The position numbers were made by a program, and so were the translations under genes. Below the pieces are notes generated by a model that was not told the origin of the DNA, did no database searches, and saw nothing but the letters and a program-made list of their open reading frames with translations. From a bacterium (lineage in GTDB: Bacteria; Zixibacteria; MSB-5A5; GN15; FEB-12), in assembly GCA_020444475.1 (NCBI GenBank), contig JAHLKV010000002.1, positions 1 to 64,000 of the forward strand: a stretch of DNA of 64,000 nt, read 5' to 3'. Of this stretch, positions 25,538 to 33,849 are shown in pieces; position 1 is the first letter of the stretch, and the number at the start of each line of letters is the position of its first letter.

Positions 25538-28500
25538 TCACTTCTCTTTACGTTTCATAAGGAGATTTGCAACGCCGGGAATGACGATCAGCGCCAAAGC
25601 GGTTGAAGCGATCAGGCCGCCGATGCTGACCACGCCCATCGCCTGTCGGACTTCCTTGCCGGAGGCTCCCATACCGAGAGCCATGGGCATCATACCGAGG
25701 ATGATGGCGATGGTGGCCATGAGGATCGGTCGGAGTCGCGCCGGGCAGGCCTCGAGCAGCGCTTCGGTGACACCCTTGTTTTCATCGCGAATCAACTGAT
25801 TGGTGTAGTCCAGCTGGAGAATGGCATTGTTCACGACAATGCCGAGCAGCATGACGATGGCCATCATCGAAATGGAGTTCATGGACACACCGGCGAGAAA
25901 CAGTCCTCCGAAGACACCGATGAAGGCCAGCGGCACGGTGCCGAGGATGATCAGCGGCTGGGTGAAGCTCTCGAGGATTGCGGCAAGGAGCATGTAGGTA
26001 AGGATAAGGGCAATGAGGAAGGTTCGGCCCATATCGGCAATGGTCTCGTTCATCATCTTCACACTCCCCTGCCACTCGGTGCGATAGCCGGGCGGAAACG
26101 TGATATCGGCCAGTCGCAGATCAATGGCGTTGGTGATATCGCCGAGGGCGTAGCCGGTGGCGGTGTTGGCGGTGATGAAGATGGTGCGGGTACGATCGAG
26201 GTGCTCGATTTTCGAGTAGCCGTCGATGAACTTCACATCAGTCAACTGCTCCATACGATAGATACCGTTCGGTCCGACCACGGCCAGGTTGCGGATGTTT
26301 TCCGGCGAGTTCATCGTCATGTCAGGCATGGTCAGGCGGATATCGTACTCTTCGCCTTGATCCCGATACTGCGTGGTCACGATACCTTCGACGGCACTGC
26401 GAAGCGTCATGGCAAGATCATAGACCGTGAGGCCGGCATCGGAGAGTTTCTTGCGGTCGGGATAGAGAGCGATTTCCGGCTTGCCGGGTCGGGAGCCGGT
26501 GGTGAGTCCGACCATCCCGGGAATATCTTTGATCGACGCCATCACTTTGTCGGTGTAGGCCTGCAGGGTGTCCATTTCGAGCCCGGTAACAGCAAGCTGA
26601 ATGGGGCTTTCACCGCTGCCGACGGATGAGACGGCGAGTACGCGAATCATGGCGTTGGGGATCTCGGAGAAGTCCCTGGTGAACAGTCCCGCCATTTCGT
26701 CGGTGGTTTCCCGGCGATCGGCGGCGCTGATCAACTTCACTTTTACCTTGGCCATGTTGGTACCGACGTTGGTGGCGTTGATCTGACCTATGGTCGTGAG
26801 GGTGTATTTGACCTGTTCGTAGGTTCGCAGCCTGGTGTCGATGTCATCCATCACGGCTGCCGTCTCGTCCAGCTTGTATCCGAGGGGCAGTTCGACCTGA
26901 ATCTCGATATCACCCTCGTCCATGCGGGGCATGAAGTCGAACCCGACCTTGCCGGCCACGCCGACGCTGAGTACGAGGAGGACGACTGAAAAGCCGACAA
27001 AAGCGAGCGCCTTCTTTTTGCTGTGGAGGAACATCTCCAGTGTTTTTCGGTACGCCTGCTCCCACCAGGCGAAGGTCTTCTCCGACCATTGCCCCAGCCG
27101 TCCGCCGGCGCCGAGTTTGGTGGGGAGAATCTTCGAGGCCAGCATCGGGACCAGCGTGAACGACATGAGCAGACTGAACACGGTGGCAAACACTACCGTC
27201 ATGCCGAACTGCCTGAAGAAGGTACCGACGATGGACGTCATGTTGGCGATTGGCAGGAAGACCACGAGATTCGTGAGGGTGGCCGCAAGCACAGCAGCGA
27301 CGACCTCGCTGGTGCCTTTAGCAGCGGCTTCGGTCTTTCCACTGCCCATTTGTTTGTAGCGGAAAATGTTTTCGATGACGACCACCGAGTTTGACACCAG
27401 GATACCGACCGATGTCGAAAGTCCCATCAGAGTCATGATATTCAGGGTGTAGCCGGAGAGCTGCACGAGCAGGAAGGTCGACAGAATCGACATCGGCATG
27501 GAAAGCGCGACGATGACGGTTGAGCGAAGGTCGTGCAGGAAAAGCAGAAGGACTATCGAGGTCAGAATGATGCCGAGGAAGATGGTCGAGATCGTGTCGT
27601 CGGCGGTATCCTCGGCGAAAATCGAGTTGTCGGTTGCGATACGCAGCGATGCTTGCGCCGGCAGTAGTTCCTGCATTTCGGGAAGTTGGTTGTGGATACG
27701 GTGTGCGATCTCGACCGTGTTACCATCGTCGGTTTTCATCACGCCGAGCACAACGACGTTGTCGCTGCCGGTTTGCGTCTGGTTATCAAAAAAGGAGGTT
27801 CGTTCGCTGACGTCGGCGCCGGTGTCGATGACGGTCGCGATGTCGGCGAGCCGTTTGTTGCCGGCAGCGGTGGGAATTTCGAGTGCCTCCAGTGCGTTCA
27901 GGTCTGCGAATTCGCCTTTGAGTCGCACGGAGATATCCTGAGACTCACGTTTGAAGCTGCCGGCCGGCATGTCGAGGTTCTGTGAGGCGAGAACCTGCGA
28001 GAGCCGGACCAGGGATACGGAGTTCTGGAAGACGGTACGGTTGTCCATCTCGATACGGATCTCCCGTTCCTGGCCACCGGTTATTTCGATCGAAGCGACA
28101 CCGTCGACCTGCGACAGCCGGTTCTTGAGTGTCTTGTCGGCGAGGTCCCACAACTCCGTGGGGCTGAGATTTCCGCTCAGGACGACCTCGACGACCGGCC
28201 GGTTCATAGGATCCATCTTCTGAATGATCGGTCGGTCAGCATCAGCGGGAAGATCATTCAGGATAGCGTCGACCTTGTCCTTAACTTCCTGATTGGCGAC
28301 ATCCTCGTCTTTGTCCAGGGTGAAGAGGATGGTGACGATGGAGACGCCTTCCATGGAGTAGGAGCGCATGTAGTCGATATTCGAGATCGACGAAACGGCG
28401 TCTTCGATCGGTTTCGTGATCTGGGTCTCTATCTCCCTGGGTCCGGCGCCGGCGTAGACAGTCTGGACGGTGATGGCCGGCAGGGAGATGTCGGGAAAGA

Positions 28501-28606
28501 GTTCGAGGTTCAGCCCGAAGTAGGCCAATCCGCCGAACAAGAGGAAGACCACGAGGATCATGGTCATCATGATCGGGCGTTTTATCGACAGGTCTGACAG
28601 TATCAT
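25538..28606 (-). CDS. RND efflux permease, hydrophobe/drug-type, relay residues altered
   Basis: The 1022-residue permease has the HAE-1/AcrB layout: two halves each with one plus five membrane helices and a large periplasmic porter loop. It opens LSDLSIKRPIMMTMI and contains DFMPRMDEGDIEIQVELP. The residues that carry protons in AcrB are missing: the transmembrane-4 pair Asp407-Asp408 is Ser-Asn here (GILVSNSVVVIEN), and the Lys940 position reads Asn (GIVVNNAIL). The pump might be coupled differently or use other acidic residues. It sits between its adaptor (42 bp gap) and TolC genes. Substrate is unknown; a drug, lipid or aromatic toxin is likely from the MarR link. Confidence 0.9.
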   Translation of the reverse strand: MILSDLSIKRPIMMTMILVVFLLFGGLAYFGLNLELFPDISLPAITVQTVYAGAGPREIETQITKPIEDAVSSISNIDYMRSYSMEGVSIVTILFTLDKDEDVANQEVKDKVDAILNDLPADADRPIIQKMDPMNRPVVEVVLSGNLSPTELWDLADKTLKNRLSQVDGVASIEITGGQEREIRIEMDNRTVFQNSVSLVRLSQVLASQNLDMPAGSFKRESQDISVRLKGEFADLNALEALEIPTAAGNKRLADIATVIDTGADVSERTSFFDNQTQTGSDNVVVLGVMKTDDGNTVEIAHRIHNQLPEMQELLPAQASLRIATDNSIFAEDTADDTISTIFLGIILTSIVLLLFLHDLRSTVIVALSMPMSILSTFLLVQLSGYTLNIMTLMGLSTSVGILVSNSVVVIENIFRYKQMGSGKTEAAAKGTSEVVAAVLAATLTNLVVFLPIANMTSIVGTFFRQFGMTVVFATVFSLLMSFTLVPMLASKILPTKLGAGGRLGQWSEKTFAWWEQAYRKTLEMFLHSKKKALAFVGFSVVLLVLSVGVAGKVGFDFMPRMDEGDIEIQVELPLGYKLDETAAVMDDIDTRLRTYEQVKYTLTTIGQINATNVGTNMAKVKVKLISAADRRETTDEMAGLFTRDFSEIPNAMIRVLAVSSVGSGESPIQLAVTGLEMDTLQAYTDKVMASIKDIPGMVGLTTGSRPGKPEIALYPDRKKLSDAGLTVYDLAMTLRSAVEGIVTTQYRDQGEEYDIRLTMPDMTMNSPENIRNLAVVGPNGIYRMEQLTDVKFIDGYSKIEHLDRTRTIFITANTATGYALGDITNAIDLRLADITFPPGYRTEWQGSVKMMNETIADMGRTFLIALILTYMLLAAILESFTQPLIILGTVPLAFIGVFGGLFLAGVSMNSISMMAIVMLLGIVVNNAILQLDYTNQLIRDENKGVTEALLEACPARLRPILMATIAIILGMMPMALGMGASGKEVRQAMGVVSIGGLIASTALALIVIPGVANLLMKRKEK

Positions 28607-28648
28607 AGTCTGATCTCGCTGGTTGCGTCGTCCAAGGGTTGCAGGGAG

Positions 28649-29719
28649 TTACTGCTCGTGTGCGGCAACAGAGCCTTCGACAGTCACGTCATCGATCACC
28701 TTGAGCCGCGTACCGTTTTCCAGGTGAAGTTGACCTTCGGTGACCAGTCGATCACCCGCGCTCACGCCGTCGGCGATTTCGATATCCAGCGCGTACGATT
28801 CACCGAGTGTGACATAGCGTTTCACGGCGTTGTTGTTGTCGTCGAGAAATACATACGAGCCTTCGTTGTCCGAGAGGACATTCTTGCGTTTCGTTACCAG
28901 AGCCGAATCTTTCACGTAGGTTGCTATGGAGATCACGGCTGTGATGCCGCTCTGCATGTCTCCGCGGGAGTTGTCGAATTCGACGGTGACGCCGAAGGCC
29001 TGGCGCTGTCGGTTGACTGATCGGTCGACCTGGACGACGGTCCCCGACAACGTCTCGCCCTGCCAGGTTGCGGAAGCGGGCATGCCGGATGCTATTGACT
29101 GAACCTGGTAGTCCGGGACCCAGACGGTGGCCTTCAACTTGTCGGTGCGCGAGACAGCAAACAATTCCTCTTCCTTTTCGACGTTGTCGGACTCACGCAC
29201 GTTGAGGCGGGTGAGCACACCGCTGATCGGGGCGCGGACCAGCACCGACTGCCTGACAGCGTCCCAGTTGGCTTCGGCGACGCGGAACGAAGCTTCGGCG
29301 TTGTCGAAATCCTGCCGCGAAAGACCGCCGGTTTCGAAGTATTCTTTCATGCGGTTGAAGTTCGCCCTGGCGTTTTCGTACTGAACTTTCGCCTGATAGT
29401 AGTTGGCAGAGGGGTTATCGGTCGGGAATGTCAGAATGACGGAGTCCTTGCTGACGTAGTCTCCCACTTCGGCGTTTATCCGGTCGATGCGATCGGCCAC
29501 CGCCGCGTACGCGGAGGACTCCTCGATTCCGGTAAGAACGGCGGTAAACTCTGCCTCGCGAACGAACTGTTGCGGCATGAGAGTTTCGAACCTCACGGGA
29601 ACGCCCTCATCGGCATAGATCTGCTCCATGGAGCGCGTCTCGGTTTTGGCGCCGTCGCACCCGAGACTGGAGAAGGTGAGCAGTGCGAGCGCCACGGCCG
29701 CACTTTTCAAAGTGGTCAT
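28649..29719 (-). CDS. Lipoprotein RND periplasmic adaptor (MFP)
   Basis: The 356-residue adaptor starts at ATG 29719 after AAGGGG and has a lipobox (FSSLGC) for anchoring to the inner membrane. It shows the hairpin, lipoyl (VGDYVSKDSVILTFPTDNP; VRAPISGVLTRLNVRESDNV) and beta-barrel (KATVWVPDYQVQSIASG) regions of the HlyD/AcrA family. It links the RND permease to the TolC channel. A putative MarR operator at 29771-29781 lies about 50 bp upstream, over the predicted transcription start. First structural gene of the efflux operon. Confidence 0.9.
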   Translation of the reverse strand: MTTLKSAAVALALLTFSSLGCDGAKTETRSMEQIYADEGVPVRFETLMPQQFVREAEFTAVLTGIEESSAYAAVADRIDRINAEVGDYVSKDSVILTFPTDNPSANYYQAKVQYENARANFNRMKEYFETGGLSRQDFDNAEASFRVAEANWDAVRQSVLVRAPISGVLTRLNVRESDNVEKEEELFAVSRTDKLKATVWVPDYQVQSIASGMPASATWQGETLSGTVVQVDRSVNRQRQAFGVTVEFDNSRGDMQSGITAVISIATYVKDSALVTKRKNVLSDNEGSYVFLDDNNNAVKRYVTLGESYALDIEIADGVSAGDRLVTEGQLHLENGTRLKVIDDVTVEGSVAAHEQ

Positions 29720-29770
29720 ATGATTGGTCCCCTTGCGATTTGATGGCACCGCTTGTACTCCCGCGTTACG

Positions 29771-29781
29771 TGCATATACAC
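29771..29781 (+). promoter_or_regulatory. Putative MarR operator, copy B (efflux operon)
   Basis: GTGCATATACAC is a near-palindrome (GTG-x-ATAT-x-CAC). It lies between the marR stop and the adaptor start, next to a CATAAT -10-like box on the minus strand (29784-29789), so binding would block initiation. Confidence 0.6.
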
Positions 29782-29799
29782 TTATTATGAAAGAATATA

Positions 29800-30249
29800 T
29801 CATTCCTGGCAGCCAAGATTGGCGACCACTTTTTCGATAATCCGGGTCGCATCAGCAATCTGAGCCTCGCTCAGTCCCTCAAATGCCTGCTTACGGAACT
29901 TCTCGGCGTGCTCGTCCAGACCATCGGCCATCAAGCGCCCCTGCCTGGTGAGATAGACCAGTTTGTTGCGCATATCGGTTTTGTCCGGCACGCGGACGAC
30001 GAGGTTGCGTTTTTCCAGGCCATCGACCATGCGAGTCATCGTAGTACGTTCTCTATCAGCGGCTTCGGACAAATCCCGCAAATTCTGGCCGTCGCGGTCC
30101 CGGAGGATAAACAAAACGATGAGCTGCTCGAACGTCAGGTCGTGCTTTAGTTCCGCGAGCAACTTGCGGCCGGAGGCTTTGACGGAGAGCCAGCAACGGC
30201 TGACAGCCCTTATCAAGTCAGGCTTCATCTGTGGGTGTTCTGATTCCAT
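29800..30249 (-). CDS. MarR-family transcriptional repressor
   Basis: The product of about 149 residues has a winged-helix MarR domain: LTFEQLIVLFILRDRDGQNLRDLSEAADRERTTMTRMVDGLEKRNLVVRVPDKTDMRNKLVYLTRQGR, where the recognition helix and wing are clear. MarR proteins bind near-palindromes as dimers and release them on binding phenolic or other ligands. ATG at 30249 is preferred; ATG at 30258 and TTG at 30267 overlap the GGAAGGA ribosome site. It precedes the RND operon by 80 bp. The shared TGCATATACAC boxes upstream of its own gene, the pump operon and the crotonase gene suggest a small regulon. Confidence 0.85.
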   Translation of the reverse strand: MESEHPQMKPDLIRAVSRCWLSVKASGRKLLAELKHDLTFEQLIVLFILRDRDGQNLRDLSEAADRERTTMTRMVDGLEKRNLVVRVPDKTDMRNKLVYLTRQGRLMADGLDEHAEKFRKQAFEGLSEAQIADATRIIEKVVANLGCQE

Positions 30250-30296
30250 CCTCGTCATTCCTTCCAACGCTTAAACGTCGGTTCGATCTCGTTTGT

Positions 30297-30307
30297 TGCA
30301 TATACAC
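30297..30307 (+). promoter_or_regulatory. Putative MarR operator, copy C (marR promoter)
   Basis: A third identical TGCATATACAC box lies about 50 bp upstream of marR. On the minus strand a TTGACA -35 box (30325-30330) precedes it, with the box over the expected -10 position, consistent with autorepression. Confidence 0.6.
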
Positions 30308-30427
30308 GTACTTTATTTCGGTTTTGTCAACAGTTTCTTGAGGTTTTTGCCGGAAAAGTATGATACATGGCCGGGATTGCCCTGAGCTGTGCAGATTCTG
30401 AACAGGGCGCCGGCCGCCGAACGATTG

Positions 30428-31183
30428 TCAGCGCTCTGCGACCGCGAACACCCGCCCCTCGGACTCCGGGTCCTCGAGCGGGGTCGAGAGACTATTAATA
30501 GAGGCGAAGCGGGTATTTCGCCAGCCGGTCTCCTGCAGAGCCGCCCTGACCTGCTGCAAATCAAAGGCGGTGTTGAAGACGGTTTCGTCGAAACGGGCGA
30601 AGCTGTTGTTATCGTTTCTACAGAAGCCGGATATTCTCATGACGGCTTTGTCGGAGTCTTTCTCGAAAAGACCGCGGGTCAGAATCAGACCGTCCTCTCC
30701 CCTGTCGTCGATCGTCACCCCGTTCCATCGCGTCAGCCCGCGGCGAGTGTTCAGGTCGAATATGAAGATGCCGTCGCAGACGCCCCGTACGCAGGCGAAG
30801 CAGTCGCGGAGGGCGCTGAGGCTTTCCAGGTGGTTCAGAGAATCGTAGGTCGAGACAACCAGTCCGAACCGCTCATCGAGGGAAAACATCTTCGCATCAC
30901 CCTGGACAAACCTCGCCCGGTCCGATTCGACGAACCGCCTGTTGTTCTCTTCAGCGTACTTCAGCATGTGTTCCGAAAGGTCAATTCCCACGAGGCGATA
31001 GCCCTTCGCGAGGAAGTGGTTGGCGAGATGTCCGGCGCCGCAGCAGAGATCGAGAACGTTCTTGTTAGCGCGTCCGATTTTAGTTTGCTCGTAGTAGCCG
31101 ATAAGATGGGGAGCTATCTGTTTGCTGAAGGCTGACCATCGTTGGTTATACACGTGTGCAAAGCCGGATCCGTAGGCTTGCAT
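30428..31183 (-). CDS. Class I SAM-dependent methyltransferase
   Basis: The product of about 251 residues has the Rossmann methyltransferase fold: motif I VLDLCCGAGHLA, LVGIDLSEHML for the ribose-binding acidic residue, FVQGDAKMFSL and GLVVSTYDSLNHL. Similar proteins methylate small molecules or amines; the substrate is unknown. ATG at 31183 was chosen because GGGAGGA precedes it by 8 bases. It stands alone between the marR promoter region and the transporter gene. Confidence is high for the fold and low for function. Confidence 0.85.
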   Translation of the reverse strand: MQAYGSGFAHVYNQRWSAFSKQIAPHLIGYYEQTKIGRANKNVLDLCCGAGHLANHFLAKGYRLVGIDLSEHMLKYAEENNRRFVESDRARFVQGDAKMFSLDERFGLVVSTYDSLNHLESLSALRDCFACVRGVCDGIFIFDLNTRRGLTRWNGVTIDDRGEDGLILTRGLFEKDSDKAVMRISGFCRNDNNSFARFDETVFNTAFDLQQVRAALQETGWRNTRFASINSLSTPLEDPESEGRVFAVAER

Positions 31184-31370
31184 GGATCTTCCTCCCATTG
31201 GACCTGGTTTCTTGATTGGCCGGACCTCGCGGTCGGAGAAAAGCGGGTTGTGCGGAACCGACGACTTACTCCAAGATACAACATCGGAATGGCAGGTGGG
31301 CTATTTCTTTGCTCGTCGGAGCGGATCGAGTCGGTTGCAGCCATCGTGATAGAAACAGGACGGCGGGGAA

Positions 31371-32888
31371 CTAGGGCAAGACCCACTCAGGCATCAGGCC
31401 CGGATCGATATGGAGGAGCCAGGGTCCGACAAGAAAGATCAGGGCGGTGATTAGCACCACTCCCACGAGATTCATGATCAAACCTGCTTTCACCATGTCG
31501 GCCATTCGGATCTCCCCGGATCCGAACACGATTGCATTCGGTGGCGTCGCAACCGGCATCATAAAGGCACACGAGGCCGACAGGGTGGCGGGAATCATAA
31601 GCAGTAGTGGATTGGTCTTGATTGCCTGTGTGAGCGCCGACAGCAGCGGCAGGACGATCTGGGTGGTGGCGGTGTTGGAGGTGAACTCGGTCAGAAAAGT
31701 CATGATAGTCGAGGTCGCCATCACCTGAAACAACGGTGAGATGGAGCCGAGCCCCTGCATACGTTCGGCGACCCAGGTTGACAGACCGGATTCCTTGAAG
31801 CCGGCCGCCAGCGCAAAGCCACCGCCGAAGAGGATAACGATTCCCCAGTTGAGTTGTGAGGCCGCTTTCCAGTCCATGAGGCGCTCTTCCCCGGAGCGTG
31901 ACGGGAGAATGAACAGGAGCAGCGCGACCGCAATTGCAACCGTGCCGTCGTCAATGAAACCCGGTGTGCTCCACAGACTCGACCAGCCCGGTAGGGTAAC
32001 AGCCCCGAGATTTATGTCTATACGGGTCAGCCACAGGAACGCCATCAGCGACAGAATTCCGAGCACGACCTTCTCTTCATACGTGACCCGGCCGAGTTTG
32101 CTCAACTCATCCCGGAACATGGGGAGCTTTGGTGGTTCAAACGTGCGAGGCATGAAGAGGAGCTGGAGCAGTCCCCAGGCGATCAGAACGAATGTAATCG
32201 ACAGCGGGAGTGCGAATACCAGCCACTCCGCGAAACTTATCTCCGGGGCTTCCGGGAACGAGATGGCGAAGATCCGCACGAAGGCGAGGTTGGGCGGTGT
32301 GCCGATCAGGGTGGCCATGCCGCCGATCGATGCTGAGTAGGCGATGCCGAGCAGCAGTGCTACGGCGAAGCGATTCACCGCCGGTGAGGAGTCGGAGTCG
32401 CGGAATCTCAGGATGACGGAGAGGGCGATCGGGACCATCATCATGGTGGTCGCGGTGTTGGAAATCCACATTGAAAGAAAGGCGGTGGCGAGCATGAAAC
32501 TGAGCACGATTCGTTTGGGGCCGCCGCCGATGAGCCTGATTGTCCAGAGTGCGACCCGACGATGCAGGTTCCATTTCTGCATGGCCAGCGCGACGATGAA
32601 GCCCCCGATGAACAGCAGAATGATGTTGTTGAAGTAGGTCGATGCCACCGAACGGCCGTCCATGATCCCCAGAAGCGGAAAGAGGGGAATGGGAAGCAGC
32701 GCCGTTGCGGGGATGGGGATAGCCTCGGTAATCCACCACACGGCCATGAGCGCGGCGACGGCGGCCGTACTCGTGACGGCGGAGTTGTGCGTGTCGAGGT
32801 CGGCGAACAGCAACAGGCCGACAGCAAGAGCCGGACCGGTCCAGAGACCGATCTTCTGTTTGAGATCTCTTTCGCCTGATGAATCCAT
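31371..32888 (-). CDS. DASS/SLC13 sodium:anion symporter
   Basis: The 505-residue membrane protein belongs to the divalent anion:sodium symporter family. Both Ser-Asn-Thr signatures that bind sodium and substrate in VcINDY are present (MWISNTATTMMMVP and EFTSNTATTQIVLP), each within a re-entrant repeat. It opens with the family-like IGLWTGPALAVGLLL segment. Members import dicarboxylates such as succinate or sulfate. ATG at 32888 is preferred to an upstream GTG at 32945. No catabolic gene is adjacent, so the choice between dicarboxylate and sulfate stays open. Confidence 0.9.
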   Translation of the reverse strand: MDSSGERDLKQKIGLWTGPALAVGLLLFADLDTHNSAVTSTAAVAALMAVWWITEAIPIPATALLPIPLFPLLGIMDGRSVASTYFNNIILLFIGGFIVALAMQKWNLHRRVALWTIRLIGGGPKRIVLSFMLATAFLSMWISNTATTMMMVPIALSVILRFRDSDSSPAVNRFAVALLLGIAYSASIGGMATLIGTPPNLAFVRIFAISFPEAPEISFAEWLVFALPLSITFVLIAWGLLQLLFMPRTFEPPKLPMFRDELSKLGRVTYEEKVVLGILSLMAFLWLTRIDINLGAVTLPGWSSLWSTPGFIDDGTVAIAVALLLFILPSRSGEERLMDWKAASQLNWGIVILFGGGFALAAGFKESGLSTWVAERMQGLGSISPLFQVMATSTIMTFLTEFTSNTATTQIVLPLLSALTQAIKTNPLLLMIPATLSASCAFMMPVATPPNAIVFGSGEIRMADMVKAGLIMNLVGVVLITALIFLVGPWLLHIDPGLMPEWVLP

Positions 32889-33017
32889 GTGACCGCTCGA
32901 AGTCCAGAAGAAGGGAGTTTTCAGTAAGGTGCATGAGAGGCTCACCCGGTGTCAAACTTAAAGCCGGAAGTTGTCGATCGAGCGGCGCTGCCCGTGCTGA
33001 CCACGCCAGGGAAGTCA

Positions 33018-33046
33018 TTGACTTTACCATAAAATATGGATACATT
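33018..33046 (+). promoter_or_regulatory. Sigma70-type promoter for the cupin gene
   Basis: TTGACT and TACATT with a 17-bp spacer lie in an AT-rich patch about 125 bp upstream of the cupin gene. Confidence 0.5.
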
Positions 33047-33172
33047 AAATCCACGATCATCAAGATCGTGTCTTGCAGGTCATAGATTTTCGCTTGTTGG
33101 CAGGATATCGTTGGCGATGCGGGAACAGGTTTCAAACGAGAACCCAACAGCCAACATGAAGGAGTCGATCAG

Positions 33173-33544
33173 ATGAAGATTCGCAAAGAAGAAGCCCCGG
33201 TAGCGTTGCAGCTTCCTGTCGCAACGTTCCGCGTCGCCGAATGGGACAACATGGCGGTCGCCTATGTCACGCTCTCGGCGGGCGCCGACGCCACTCCCCT
33301 GCTGGAAGGTCTTCACGAGGACAAATGCCAGTGTCCGCACTGGGGATATATGCTCGAAGGTGCGGTGCACGTACGATATGGAGATGGTACGGAAGAGATC
33401 TGCAAGGCGGGCGAGCTGTTCTTCTGGCCCGCCGGTCATACGGTCCGGGTCGAAGAGGACTCTTCCTTTGTCGAGTTCAGCCCGAAGAAGGCGCTGAAGG
33501 AAGTGTACGGTCATATCGAGAAGAAGGTTGCATCGCTGTCCTAG
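33173..33544 (+). CDS. Small cupin-domain protein
   Basis: The 123-residue single-domain product shows cupin motifs: CPHWGYMLEGAVHVRYGDG (motif 1 region) and AGELFFWPAGHTVRVEED (motif 2 region), which form a small beta-barrel. The metal-binding set is partial (one His in each motif), so it may bind a ligand rather than catalyse. GAAGGAG lies 7 bases ahead of the ATG and a strong terminator follows, so it is a single-gene unit. Function unknown. Confidence 0.8.
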   Translation: MKIRKEEAPVALQLPVATFRVAEWDNMAVAYVTLSAGADATPLLEGLHEDKCQCPHWGYMLEGAVHVRYGDGTEEICKAGELFFWPAGHTVRVEEDSSFVEFSPKKALKEVYGHIEKKVASLS

Positions 33545-33566
33545 CCACATAGCACGATCGACAAAG

Positions 33567-33592
33567 CCCTCGCCTCTGCGGGGGTTTTTTTT
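33567..33592 (+). terminator. Rho-independent terminator after the cupin gene
   Basis: A 7-bp GC stem (CCCTCGC/GCGGGGG, one G-T pair) with a 4-base loop is followed directly by eight T residues. Confidence 0.9.
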
Positions 33593-33849
33593 CGTTCTGT
33601 TTATCGGCTCCCTCTCCGTTCCTCCCGGCCCGGCCGCATCGACCGACTACGAGGCGAAGTCATTGCAAGGCAGGCACATAAAGCAGCAGTCCTGCCGGGG
33701 ACGGAGGTGATCGGTAACTTTGCGAATGGCGCCTGCCGAAAGAAACCTCACCTGCGACGATTTGGTGCTTGTTAAATGGACAGAATGGGCCTTTAATACT
33801 TGTCATCTAGCGCGAGTCAAACTGGGCACATCACTTCATTGGAGCACAC
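33593..33849. other. Intergenic region before the kinase gene
   Basis: No gene is supported. A weak 6-bp inverted repeat, GGCAGG/CCTGCC, lies at 33669-33696. No convincing promoter boxes were found for the kinase gene. Confidence 0.5.
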
